Source: Moringa oleifera
Taxonomy: Eukaryota > Streptophyta > Magnoliopsida > Brassicales > Moringaceae
Direction of reading: 5' to 3'
Length of the DNA: 64,000 bases
Assembly (NCBI GenBank): GCA_021397835.1
Contig: JAJFZO010000256.1
Coordinates: 1,250,001-1,314,000, forward strand
The notes under the pieces were generated by a model. The model worked only from the letters and a program-made list of their open reading frames with translations. It ran no database searches and was not told where the DNA came from. The position numbers and the translations under genes are program-made. Within the stretch, counting starts at the first letter, position 1. Every line of letters starts with the position of its first letter. Positions 36,632 to 47,975 of the stretch are shown here, piece by piece.

Positions 36632-37269
36632 TTAGTTGCTTTCTTGATTAATATTCTGAAAAAGATAATCTATTATTCCCAGACAAACTTCGGAGTCAAA
36701 CCTCCATCTCCTGCCTTTCAGACAGCTTTGTTAAAGTTGTCGTTACTTAATCAAAAGTTAATTTCTTGTATGATCATCACAAGCTGCTGTAATGTAACAA
36801 GGCAATATGTATTAATTATGAACAATAATTAACTGTGTTTTGTTTATCATCGTGCCTAGTCAGTTAGCCAGAATCTTGTTCACAAAGAACGGATATTCTT
36901 CAGGTTTAGGTCGATCAAATTAATTTTTTAGGCATTCGTGTCATCTTAAGACAATGGACATCATGGAAATGATCATTTCCAACAAAATATGAAACTAGTT
37001 CCTTTGTTTTGTCATTTCTTGTCTTTGCTTCCTGTTGGCATCCACTGAATCCTGCCAGGTTAATTTAAAGCCTATTGATAAGGTTTCTCAACGCGTAAAC
37101 AATGGAGATTTTACCAGAAAAACGGAGAAAACCTACCAGCAAAGCCAGCAATGGCTTCCTCCTTTTTTCATTTATACTTTCATGATTTCTTCTTCTTCTT
37201 CGCATAATAAAGCTTGTTAATTATCGCCTTTTGATCTCTGCTAGCTGCAGACTGCAAGAGTTTTAAGAC
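36632..37269. other. intergenic between XIP2 and XIP3
   Basis: XIP2 3' flank and XIP3 promoter and leader. I see no gene; a short frame at 37035-37220 has no recognisable features. Confidence 0.65.
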
Positions 37270-38217
37270 ATGGATGAGGCAGACAACAACTCTTTGCCCA
37301 CTTCAGTTCATGAGAGTAACTGCGAGGCAATGGCTTCAACCGGAAGACGATCCTCATGGACTAAATTCTTGGATTTCATTGGCAGCCATGAATTTTTCTC
37401 AGAAGAGGTGATAATTATAAGATAATCAACTTACAGTCTTGGGTTCTAGGTTCTCTACCTTTCTGTCTGATTTGATCAGTTTTCTTTCTTACAGATGTGG
37501 AGAGCAGCAGCTACTGAGTTTGTAGCAACTGCCTGTCTTATGTTAACATTAACAACTTCCATCATCTCCTGTCTGGACTCCCATGAAACCGACCCCAAGC
37601 TTCTTGTTCCATTAGCCGTATTCATCATCGCTTTCCTCTTCCTCATGGTCACAGTCCCATTATCCGGCGGCCATATGAGCCCAGTCTTCACCTTCATCGC
37701 CGCACTGAAGGGTCTCATAACACTTGCACGCGCCGCCGTATACGTCTTTGCACAGTGCCTAGGCTCCATCATAGGGTTCATCGTCATCAAAACTGTGATT
37801 AACCATAATGCGGCAGAGAACTACTCCTTAGGCGGCTGCGCCATTGATGGCAACGGAAGAGAAACCACAGGGCGGCTGAGCCCAGGAATCGCGTTGACGC
37901 TGGAGGTTTCATGCACGTTTGTGGTACTATTTGTTGGTGTGACGGTGGCGTTTGACAAGAGAAGGTGCAAGGAGCTTGGCTTGACAATGGTGTGTGCGGT
38001 GGTTGCAGGAGCCATGGCGCTTGCCGTGTTTGTTTCGATAACAGTGACAGGCCAGGCAGGCTACGCCGGCGTGGGATTGAACCCAGCAAGGTGCTTAGGC
38101 CCTGCGCTTCTGCGAGGAGGCTCGCTATGGGATGGCCATTGGGTCTTCTGGTTAGGACCCTTTTTGGCTTGCACTGTGTATCATGGTTTCACCATGACCT
38201 TGCCATTACAAGATTGA
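37270..38217 (+). CDS. X intrinsic protein (XIP) aquaporin, copy 3 (SPV/NPARC)
   Basis: Third and most divergent tandem XIP. Two exons, 37270-37407 and 37495-38217; 861 nt, 286 residues. It lacks the additional N-terminal intron of copies 1 and 2, and its N-terminus (MDEADNNSLPTS) is not alignable with theirs. The first pore box is SGGHMSPVFT, so Asn of NPA is replaced by Ser; the second is GVGLNPARC with the XIP Cys. The loop between helices 3 and 4 (GGCAIDGNGRETTGR) is shorter than in the other copies. SPV-type XIPs are known from other eudicots, so this is a subgroup trait and not decay. No frame disruption is seen. Confidence 0.91.
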
Positions 38218-38888
38218 TTTTAACCATTAATTTTTTTAGATTGTCACATGCTTCATTTTTTATTTTTTAAACATCAACATAATTCAAATTATTAAAAAAT
38301 CTTAATTTTTTATGTGTAAAAAAAAGTATGCAAAAACTAGAAAGTTGGAAGACATTCCTCAATTTCAGATATCAAATCCAACATTTTAAATCAGAAAATG
38401 TTAGAAATCTAATTTCTTGATTATTTTTAACTTTAATTTTCATAAATAACAACTTCAAAATAAAGTCGTGCTTACTTTTAAATAGACAAAAGCTTAATTA
38501 CCTCCCTTAATTAACATATTTCACAATTTGATTGAAAATTTAAGTAAAGCCTCTAAACAATTTTGAATTAATGGTGTCCCGGAGACCAAATAAATTCTTG
38601 CCCGTCTGCCATTAACGAATTTCATTAGCAAACAACGGGATTATACCCAAAAAGAAGACAACTAAGTAGCGAATTAGGAGTTTTGATGACAACATAATTA
38701 ATAAGATTATTGAGACTCTTGGGCTATGATTCTTGATTTTATATTGCATGTATAAAGAGCATAATATACCTAAGTGGGGCCGCAAAATGCAGATTTAAAG
38801 GTAGAAACAACTTAGGAAAAACTTTATTGTCCTTACTTTTCTTTGGCTTCATACATCTTTAGAAAGCTAAGATACAAGCAGAAAATAG
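38218..38888. other. intergenic between convergent genes
   Basis: 3' flanks of XIP3 (+) and the EF-hand gene (-). AT-rich; nothing else recognised. Confidence 0.7.
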
Positions 38889-41703
38889 TTAAGAAGATGG
38901 CTGCAATAGCGTGGAAGAAGAGGCAAGAGGCTCATGAACCACAGAATTTGAAGACACTAAGATGGGACTGCCCTCTAACTGCAACATGATACTCCCCAAG
39001 ATTTCGGTCAATATCTTCTTGAATTCATCTTCTTTAACCATCTTCCCATCATCCACATTCATTGTCTTAAATGCATCTCCGAGAATCTTGTCCATCTGTG
39101 AAGTTCCAGCGCAAAATTAACTTGTGCATTAATTTAGCATCAGATCAACAGAAGATTTTTATCCTGAAAGATTATTACCTGTTCAACAGCACCAAGTGGA
39201 GGTAAACCAGCTGAAGGAGCCACTGTGTCTAGCACCAGGCGTAAGTACTCCTTGGAGACTTTCCCATTCCGATCTTTTGGGACACTTTCTAAAGCTGCAT
39301 TCAGAGCCTGCATCCAGGAATTGCATTGCAGAAGTACTAATAAAGCATCTTGTTGTATATTAAATCCAATTTTGAATTTGAGAAATTCGTGTGAGAAAGA
39401 AAGCTGGATCACCCATGAAGATATTTTTCTATATACCTTGTCTAGTTCAAACTTGTTGGATAATAGTCTCCTGATGCCACTTCCATCAAAGGTGTTTTCA
39501 CTATGAGCAACTATCACCGGCTGCTCCTTGAGATGTTGAGCCACAATATCTGCAACTTTCTTGAATTCCACCAGGAAAGTTTCTTGAGGGATCGGCTTCT
39601 CATAGCTATGGCTATCGAAAGACTTCAAAGCTGGCTCTACAATGCTGCTCATCACCTATACCAGAAAAAATTGTCCAGAAACATGTAAACATGAAGCTTA
39701 CAAAAAAGATCTTATTCTGATCTAAGCTCTTGTGCTGATTTCTTTCAAAAAGATGGAAGATTCATATAAATGTGATAAAATAAATATATGAAATCTTAAT
39801 GTCAGTATAATTCAGATCAACAAATCATATTAGTTTTAAGATTGTATATTTAAAAAGTGAAGTTTAATAAGTAGTACTAATATAGCAATTACCCACGAAT
39901 CTGAAGCAGGAGGCATGCCATGCTCAACTGAGAGTTTCTGCAAAGCATTGACGACATGGTCATGGAAGGATGCTTCGGGTGATTCTATGTGCAAAAAGAT
40001 GGACACCATCTCTGATTCATAATTCGGGCCATTGATGAACTCGAAGAGGTCTTCTCCATCAATTCGGAGGATCAAAATAGGGTCTCGCTTCAATCCAGCA
40101 GCCATGCCTAGTAAAATATCTGAAAGCACCTCTTTGAATTCAGTCTTGCTCACTTTTTCTTGCTTTCCATGAGTGAATTCATTCAAAACCTGTGCATCAC
40201 ATTCAAAAAGAAAACATGGGTATGCGTTATTTAGTTTCTAAATTCAGAAAATACCAGAGATACCTTCAAACCTTTTATAAGATTAATTTCTTGCTCGTAA
40301 AATTATTCAGAAAGAGAGAGAGGGGGAGAGAGAGATAACAAACTGATCATGTTGACCCAGAAGCAGTGATGTATTGGGGTCTACATGTCTTTCCTGAAAA
40401 TGTGGCTGTGGTTGCTTTCACATTTATCATGCCCCAAACAGGAGATATTGCTGTAAGCTTTTCAGATTTATTACAAGATAGATAGCGTTAGCTTAGCTGT
40501 GTCACATCTTTAAGCAGGTTAGGTATACCAAGATTATATAAAGAATCATCTTGATCACTTTGGTAGGATTAAAGACATTGATTCAAATGGGTGTAATAAA
40601 GTTCCAAAAAGACGTACAAGTAGTTTCCACAGACTTCGTCAGTATAGATTCCTCCTTGAGTGAAGATAAAAAGAAAGTCGAAAGAGAAAAGCAAAGAAAA
40701 GAGATACGAGTCGAGCAGGAAAAACAGGCCCAGCTGATGAAAAGCAAACAAAAGGTCCCACTACAACACACCTAGCTAATTGAATGCTAGGTTGGATGTT
40801 TCTCGAGTTTATACATATGAAAGAAAATGACATTTTCTGACAAGGTTTTCTGACTAAATAGCTCCAAGGACGCAAAAAAAATTGATAAACATCAAGAGAA
40901 ATATCATAACTTTGTGGCCTCCAAGAATAAAATGAAAGACAGGGAGGCCCAAGTAGAGGAGTCAGATGGAAATTGTTGTAATGCAAGAGACACGAGAAGT
41001 CAAATCGCGTACATAAAACCTTATCTTCTTGTTGTCTTGAATGAATTCGTGATCTCATACATGTTTTCTTTTTTTCCAAGAGTACCAAAAGAGATATCAT
41101 TAATAGGTCAAATGCTTGATTTAGACAGAAGGGACACACGAAAGCAAGGAACTTTTGGTCATGGGTATAACTATAATGTCAAGAAAATGGAAACCCAAGT
41201 GCCAATTTTTAATTTTTGGGTTATTCGATTCTTAATTTCTTATAATTCATGTGGAGGCAAATCTACAGTGAATTCTATTGTCTACCCAAGCATTGAAGAG
41301 GAAGAAAGCAAGCAATACGAAAGGATAGCACTCTCAGAACACCCATAAAGGAGCAAAAATAATGCCAAGAAACAAACAGAAAAGAAAACCCAGAAAAAGT
41401 AATTAGTTTTACCTCAGAGTAGATATAATCAGAGTCAGGAGAAGAACCCTGCGCCGGCAAACCAAGAGCAGCACCGATATCAGCAACAGCAGGTTGAAGC
41501 TCCTTCAAGGAGAGCTGACCATCTTGGTCTCTGTCTAGTTCTTGGAACTTATGGTCCACGAAGGTGCTAAACACGTCCTCGTTCTCAACCAACTCTATTA
41601 TATCAGAACCGTCCAGGACCTCCTGCTGCTGCTGGTGCTGCTGCTGCTCGCTTTTGATGATCTTCTTTGGTATGCTTGTTGGTGATGACGAAGTTGTCTC
41701 CAT
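38889..41703 (-). CDS. EF-hand calcium sensor, SCS (SnRK2-interacting calcium sensor)-like
   Basis: Resembles Arabidopsis At4g38810, described (from memory) as a calcium sensor that binds and inhibits SnRK2 kinases in ABA signalling. Five exons: 41703-41413, 40189-39893, 39655-39437, 39307-39179, 39095-38889; 1143 nt, 380 residues. All introns are phase 0. The N-terminus has a Gln-rich run (SEQQQHQQQQE, about 18-28). EF-hand 1, DRDQDGQLSLKE at about 58-69, is canonical, with Asp at 1, 3 and 5 and Glu at 12. Later loops are degenerate: HGKQEKVSKTEF, KDRNGKVSKEYL and VDDGKMVKEDEF lack several liganding residues. This one-good-hand pattern fits the family. The ACGT-rich upstream island near 42.8 kb could relate to ABA control, which is inference. 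Confidence 0.88.
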
Positions 41704-42769
41704 TAATAATTCTCTCCCTTTTAGCTCGCCCTTTTGGGGTGCTGAGATGGTTTCTTGTGAGTCTTGTGATCAGTCTCGTGAAGGCATACACGAGTTAAAG
41801 CGAGGGCTACCTTCTGGTTAGGCTCCCTTTGCTCCCCCTCTTCTTCTTTATAGTCATGTCCTGCCTTACAGAGAGAGAGAGAGACAGAGAGAGAGTTGTA
41901 TACACTTTGATGATATTGGTATAGCTAAGCAAAAGTGTACTTGTGGGGTATGTTTGGTTTCATTTTCAAGAATACATCATTTCTTTCACTTTTTATAAAA
42001 AAATATAGAATTATTAAATTCAAATAACCTCATAAATTTTAATAACTAAATGATGTACACAAACAAATTTTATTATTTTATATTATTTAAAAATTATATT
42101 ATTAAATAAAATAAATATAAAAATATAAATTATATTCTTTTCTAATTTAAATTTGAAATATTTCGGTCAAATTAGTTTTATATTTAATTTTTTAATTTGA
42201 TATAAATCAAACTTTCATTTAAGTAATTATAAAATACTATATTTTTACTATTCAAATACCTCAAAATAACTTCAATAAAATTTTTTCTTTTTCCAAAGTT
42301 CATCTCTCCGTTTTCAACAATTTTTAACTTATAAGCTATTATTTATAAAATTTTAAATTTTGATAATATAAATTTTTTAAAAAATTCAATGTACTAAAAA
42401 ATAATTTTTTATAATAAAAAACTTGAATTTTTTTGAACATATGTAAAGTTTTTAAATGAAATAATTATATAAAAAAATTTTATTTAAATATTCTTAATTT
42501 TAAATTTTAATAAAATTTAAATTAAACCAAATTAAAAAATTAAATGTGTAATCGATATTTTAAGGTATAAAATGAAGTAATATAATTAATAAAATTAAAG
42601 ATAACATCATCTAATTAATTTACAAAATGGCTTAAAGTTAATTAAAACTTTATTATATTATTTGAAAATAATTTTTTTTAAATATGTCAATGTATTTTAT
42701 ACAATATGGAGATTGATGAGCAGTTGGGCAATTTGGGTGGAACAAACAAACAGACCCTTAACAGGGAGA

Positions 42770-43110
42770 CGAAAGGAGAGAGAGCGCAGCGAATGGTGAC
42801 CACTAATCAATATGTGGTTAAGACACGTGGGGCGGTGGTGTGACTTGAGGAAAATGATAGTCTGACAGTCGGAAAGAAGGTCCACCAACTTTTCACTTTG
42901 GCCGGCCCGTCTCTGAACGACGCGTGGACTTCTTGTCAGGATTATCCATTAAGGGGATGGGTTTATCTCACGTGTTGGGGTTACGTGGCGGCCATCGGGT
43001 GACCTTAGGGACAGCCTTATTGGCAGGTCTAAAAGGTTCCTTCTATTTAATGTCTTTGTCCACTTGCTCTCTGTCATCCTCTGCTGTCAAATTGACAAAT
43101 ACGTAATCTC
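42770..43110. promoter_or_regulatory. GC-richer island with clustered ACGT elements
   Basis: CACGTG at 42834-42839 (GACACGTGGGGC) and 42969-42974, plus TTACGTGGCG at 42981-42990, within about 160 bases, surrounded by strongly AT-rich DNA. A TATA-like CTATTTAA stands near 43043. These are ABRE/G-box type words. It lies about 1.1-1.4 kb upstream of the EF-hand gene. It could be its distal element or the promoter of an unannotated transcript going right. Confidence 0.4.
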
Positions 43111-43539
43111 GATAGAGGTTGCCGATTTTCAGCTGTTTTCCTAATCGTAACTTTTAATATATTAATATTAAATTATAAATTTGTAAAATTATAAATTATT
43201 TATTTTAGATTGGTATGATTTTTTTTTAATTCATTTGAAATTTTTAGTAATTATTTTAGGGGTGAAGTAATTTTGGGCTCATGACGGTTTCTTTATTGAG
43301 CATCTTAAGTGGGCTAAATCCAGATTGGGCTTTATATCAATTATATCTGCATTATTTATTAATACAAAAAAATTGATATTTATTCATATTTCATCAACTA
43401 AATACAAAATTTTAATTTACTGTTGAGATAGTTTCAAAATAGGAATAGAAGAATTTGATGTTGCCAATATTTTAGTAAAATTTTTAAATGGATTTTAAAA
43501 ATTAATGGTGTTAGTATAGTCTTGCAAGCACATGATAAT

Positions 43540-43830
43540 ATCCCCTTTCAGACTCTAGGCTGTTGACCATGGGGATAATGAGCAGCTGCTTTGACCTCGT
43601 GGGTTAGGTAAAGGTACAGAGAATTCCGTCATTCATTACATCAGCATCTCAGGTAAGGTCCTCTTTTCTACGTGGCAAGTATTGATTGGCAAGAATATAC
43701 AGAACTGCAAAATTGGATCGTACAGGAGCAGGATCATTGGCATTTCCGGTGTTTTCTGCTGAGCCCTCCAAGAAAATTATCTTATTTCTGTTGGACCGAC
43801 CAGTCAGATGTCGCCATCTGTAATTTTTTT
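43540..43830. promoter_or_regulatory. second GC-richer island with W-box and ACGT words
   Basis: Contains TGTTGACCATGG near 43560 and TTTGACCTCG near 43591 (W-box-like TTGAC cores) and CTACGTGGCA near 43670. No coding gene is attached. Regulatory function is inferred from motif content only. Confidence 0.3.
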
Positions 43831-44560
43831 AAAAATCCATTTTCTACTTCCAACAAACATAAGTGTTTTGCAGTCACTTAGAATTAATCATAATCTGAAT
43901 TTTTACTCAATTTCTAATCAAATTCTGTTGTGTTACTTTAACTATATTTCTTTTATTAAAATAGTTAAAAAATTATTCAAATAAATTAATTATATACTTT
44001 ATTTTTATTTAATCCTTAAATTTTAAATAATTTTTGATTAAGAGATTATTTTTTGATCATTTTCAAATTTTGATAATATAATTTTTAAAAAATATTTTCA
44101 TATTAAAATTTTTTTAAAACTTTTTGTGATCCTATCCTAAATATTTTTTTATATCTATCAAAAATTTTAAATTAATAATTTATTATAAAATTTTTTGAAT
44201 TTAAATATTATTAATTTTTGATAAAATTTAATGTGAATAAAATTGATATATTTATTTTTGTTTGAAATTTGAAAGATCGAATTTGATTGATGAAAATTAA
44301 TGATTTTCAGATAATATAACATCTGAGAATCTTCGTTAATCCTATCACACAAGATTAACATTTAAAAGCAAGGAATATTATGAGAAAAAATTAAAAAATA
44401 AAAAAATTATTAGATACAAATATTTAATTAAATTACAACAATTACAATGATAATAAAAAACAGAAATTACTTTATCATGTAGCACAGCTCAGCATCCATC
44501 CAGCTTTCTGGCTAACTTTAGGCTTAATTTGGGCATAAGATGATCCATCCCTACATGTAT

Positions 44561-45624
44561 TCAATTTGAATTTCGTAACTGCAATAATCATAAAGAACAA
44601 TCATCAATTATTATTATTATTATTTAAAATTCTCGAAAGGAAATTAATATTTAATATTGTGCCTCATGTCTACAAGTACCTGATCAGGCATAGAGTGCCA
44701 TTTTGTAGATGCATACAGCAGAATCTCCGAAAACCAGATTTTGCTCAAACTCAAACCCTTTCGCCAATAAGAAGTCGCAATCTTTGCAGACTTGCCCTTT
44801 AGCTCCGATAAGCTTCGATCAATTTCCGGCTCATGTTTTGTGACATAAGGCCTGAAAAAGGCCTCATAAACATATTCGGTGCCCTAAAGAGAAAAAGATA
44901 AATATATAAATAAGGAGATTAAGATATTTAATTTTTTGATAAAATTATGTTAAGTTTTTAAAAAGATTATGATATTCGACAACTTACTAATTAGTTCAAG
45001 AAGAACTTAGATTCAAATCGAAAATTAATAATGGAAAGAATGTTAAATGATATGTGCAACGTAGATTTGGTAATTAATGCTTACTTTTGTTTTGGGGTGC
45101 CAGAGATATATAAATAATATCAACTTTGCTGCATTGTACATTGGTAACCTGAAAAAATGATAAACCCTAATTGATCAACAAAAGGGTATAAGAAGAAGAT
45201 TGGAACGAGAAAAATATCAGTGTTGTAAGATGTGATTACCATGAGATGAAAGTGTCTCCTACTCGCTCGAAGACGGTGAAGAGTGCCACTAAAACCCTAG
45301 AAAATCAACATGAAAAGCATGTTAATGTTACAGGTGACATATTAAAGGGTAGGGGAACATGATTGAACAGTGTAAGGTTGCATGGTATATACCAATATTG
45401 ACACCAAAACACGAGATGTTTGATCTCTGGTTCATTGGATTCGACTTGTTTGTAGCACTCGTAGGCTGGGTAAGCGTACCCGAAGATCATTCTGCGTGGA
45501 GATATATATTGTAGTTAATTAATTAGCTTCGTTTGAAGAAGAAGAAGAAGAAGAAGAACGCGAGGCTTTGTAGTTGTGAAAGGATTACTTACAGAAGGGC
45601 TCTGGAGAGAAAGGATCCCATCAT
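44561..45624 (-). CDS. HVA22/DP1/Yop1-family (TB2/DP1) ER membrane protein
   Basis: Reticulon-like hairpin protein that shapes tubular ER; plant members are often ABA- or stress-inducible. Six exons: 45624-45593, 45491-45393, 45296-45240, 45148-45085, 44883-44680, 44578-44561; 474 nt, 157 residues. Landmarks are MMGSFLSRAL, GYAYPAYECYK, VFWCQYW, ALFTVFERVGDTFISW, AAKLILFIYLWHPKTKGT and YVYEAFFRPYVTKHEPEIDR. These place it with the HVA22 g/h/i group, not the short a-e group. The hydrophobic TB2/DP1 domain covers residues 10-95. The C-terminus is shorter than in g/h/i relatives: after MPDQ the last exon adds only five residues. The last exon is the least certain part of the model. Confidence 0.87.
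45535..45557. repeat. (GAA)n microsatellite in HVA22-like intron 1
   Basis: GAA run of about seven units between exons 1 and 2 of the HVA22-like gene. It creates a Lys-rich open frame on the + strand that is a by-product. Confidence 0.85.
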
Positions 45625-46544
45625 TTTCGATTCTCTAACTGCAGAATATGAGAAGAAATCGTGCTTCCTTTTGCTAAGTTTGTGGAGAAAGTACACCTGG
45701 AAGGAAAAGAAGGAACAGATAAAGAAGGTTGCCTGCCAGAAAATGATGGAACGTGATGATAAAGATACACTCAGAAAATTAGTTTCCGGGGAAAAGTTAT
45801 TAGGGCAGATGATTGAGACACCCATGAAGGTTCTTCAAAAGCGATTCCACGAATAGAAGAACAGCCTGAGATATTCAATGTAATCCAGAAGGAAATTCGA
45901 ACTTTTACGTATGAATATCGGAAAGTTTGCTATTGGTTGATATGTTTTCTTTTCCTATACTTCCCTGGAACCGAAACAGAGCCCCAAAACCGAAAAGACA
46001 ATCAAAGCAATAACAAACAATATGAGCTCAAAGAAGAAAGGAAGCGAACCGTGTAGAAGAGATGATAAACGTGGACAAAAATGCAAGGGACTCGTAAAGA
46101 ACTTGAGTTGAAGAGGAAGAAGAGAAAAGAACCGTTTGGTTTTCCTATGCTAGCAGCTATGCCACGAAAAGGCACCAATGGGAGTATATATGGTTTCCAT
46201 TTTTGAGGGCTTTTCTTTTTCTTTCTAGGATTTAAAATAGATTATACCCATTGAGATTAAAGTCAAATTTCCCATATTTAATCATCATAATTCATAATAA
46301 GAAAGAAAATTACAAAAAAAAAAAGAATGACAAATGGGTTTGAATCATCAGAATTCATTTATTTTTAGTTATTTGTTTTGGTTGATAAGCGACATGGAAA
46401 AAAAAGATGATACTTGTCCCTTGCTTTAGAACTATTTTGCATGAATATGATTTGGGTTTAATCAAGCAGTTAGGCTAGAAGAGGATTAGACAGAAATATA
46501 TTCCTTCAGAAGGCATTTTGGAATTACCCAGAAACACAGTTTGA

Positions 46545-46586
<42 letters not shown>

Positions 46587-46898
46587 TGTTCTTCCATTTG
46601 CTCTTACAGGGCAGGAAAGAATAAGAGATATCATAGCTTTTATTTCTTTTACAGCAAAGAAAGAATTAGTCCTTTGAGTACACAGAGTGTTTCTTGATGG
46701 GTTTCCTTTTTTTTTTTTTTTTCGGTGGGGTTTAGGGTTTAAAGGTTGAGCATCATTCTGTTAAAATTTTCTGATAACCATGAGATCTTTTGGATGGTTT
46801 ATCTTGTAGTTAACATTAATTTCATTATTTTGACTTACAAGTGGAACTTCTCTTTTGCTGTTTGAACCCGGAAATGAATCAATACTACTAAAAATTTT
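45625..46898. other. intergenic, HVA22-like upstream region
   Basis: HVA22-like leader and promoter, a (GA)n tract, a long T run near 46707-46722 and a TTTAGGGTTTA telomere-like word at 46731-46741. No gene was recognised. Confidence 0.6.
46547..46583. repeat. (GA)n microsatellite
   Basis: Pure GA run of about 18 units between the HVA22-like gene and the NLR. Confidence 0.9.
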
Positions 46899-47970
46899 AT
46901 GTAGAAAATTGTTATGTAATGTTAGTCTAAGTTGACTCTGTTTGTTGAATTTGCAGGCAAAAAAGTTGGCTCAGAGGTATCCAGAGCTAGATCAGAGGGT
47001 ATATTAATTCTGATCTCAACGTGTTTGATTAAATGTCACTGAATTATGTTACTCTTTTGCAATAGATCATTATTTTTCTTTCACAGTACTGTCTCAGATT
47101 CTGACTGTTAGCTCTCCTTACTCCCCCAGTAGTTAACAACCCCACTGCAGATATCAGTTTCTTTAGTGTTTCATGAATCAAACAACTGATGCATTTGCAG
47201 AATAGTGAATTTGATAACTGGGTCTGTTTCGATCCCGACTAATCTGTCTGTCCTTCTTGTGAACATCATATTCATAGAACTAGTTGGTCATCTTATGAAC
47301 TTCAGTCACCAGTTTGAAAGTTACCTTGATATGGTTCAATTACTACCTTCAAATTAACTTGTCAGATGTTGAATCTTTGTGGATTGGAAATATTGCTTTC
47401 AGTCGTTTCGCTTCTTTTCCTGCATGGCTTTCACACTGGATCTTGTCACCTACTTTCAACAAGTTAACAAGAAAGAGAAAAGGTCAGTGTCTCCTTTTTT
47501 AGTCTCTTTTTTCCCATTAGGAATCAATGTTCATGAAAGTTATAGTAAAGTAACAGAGGCACAATGTGCCTAACAAAGCTTATGAAAACTCGGAAAAAGA
47601 TAAGGTTAATATATCTTCCATCAAGAAACTAATAGCAATTAAAGAAATCGAATGAGTTATCAAAAGAGACAGATGGATTAAATGAAACCCATCACCCAAG
47701 TGCATAAGCTTGGACATTTGTTTTAAGCCTAAAAAAAAAAAGAAAAAAGAAAGAAAAGAGAAGGCAACTGTTAGCAGTTAGGTCATGTTGTAGTCTTTCT
47801 TTAATAAGTTTTTTCCTTTTTTTTTTTTCTTATAGTAGCCACCTTTGATGAAACTTTTAATCATTGTTATTCAAATAAGAGCAACTTTTGCAGAAATTAT
47901 TCATGAGGTACAGTTGTGCTACAAAAAATGACAACTTGTTAACCAGAATTTTTTGTCTGAAAACGTAAAA
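46899..47970. repeat. tandem duplication, copy A (about 1.07 kb)
   Basis: Aligns along its whole length with 47976-49150 at an offset of 1077 bases; starts share ATGTAGAAAATTGTTATGTAATGTT. Large blocks are nearly identical. It contains an exon-like piece after TTTGCAG at 46957 (reading AKKLAQRYPELDQ) and a second open piece near 47370-47500 with FTLDLVT. I do not recognise the product. Confidence 0.85.
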
Positions 47971-47975
47971 CCCTT

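Larger units (their letters stand above)
41704..44560. other. long intergenic region, EF-hand promoter side
   Basis: Leader and GA-rich tract near 41870-41895, then very AT-rich sequence to 42710. A GC-richer island follows at 42770-43110 and a second at 43540-43830, listed separately. AT-rich sequence continues to the HVA22-like 3' end. No coding gene was recognised. Confidence 0.65.

Noticed and set aside
45533..45856. Lys/Glu-rich open frame on the + strand opposite HVA22-like exon 1
   Set aside because: It starts in a GAA microsatellite and overlaps the real first exon in antisense; composition explains the frame.
46731..46741. Telomere-like TTTAGGGTTTA word
   Set aside because: Less than two telomere units; expected by chance and not an interstitial telomere array.
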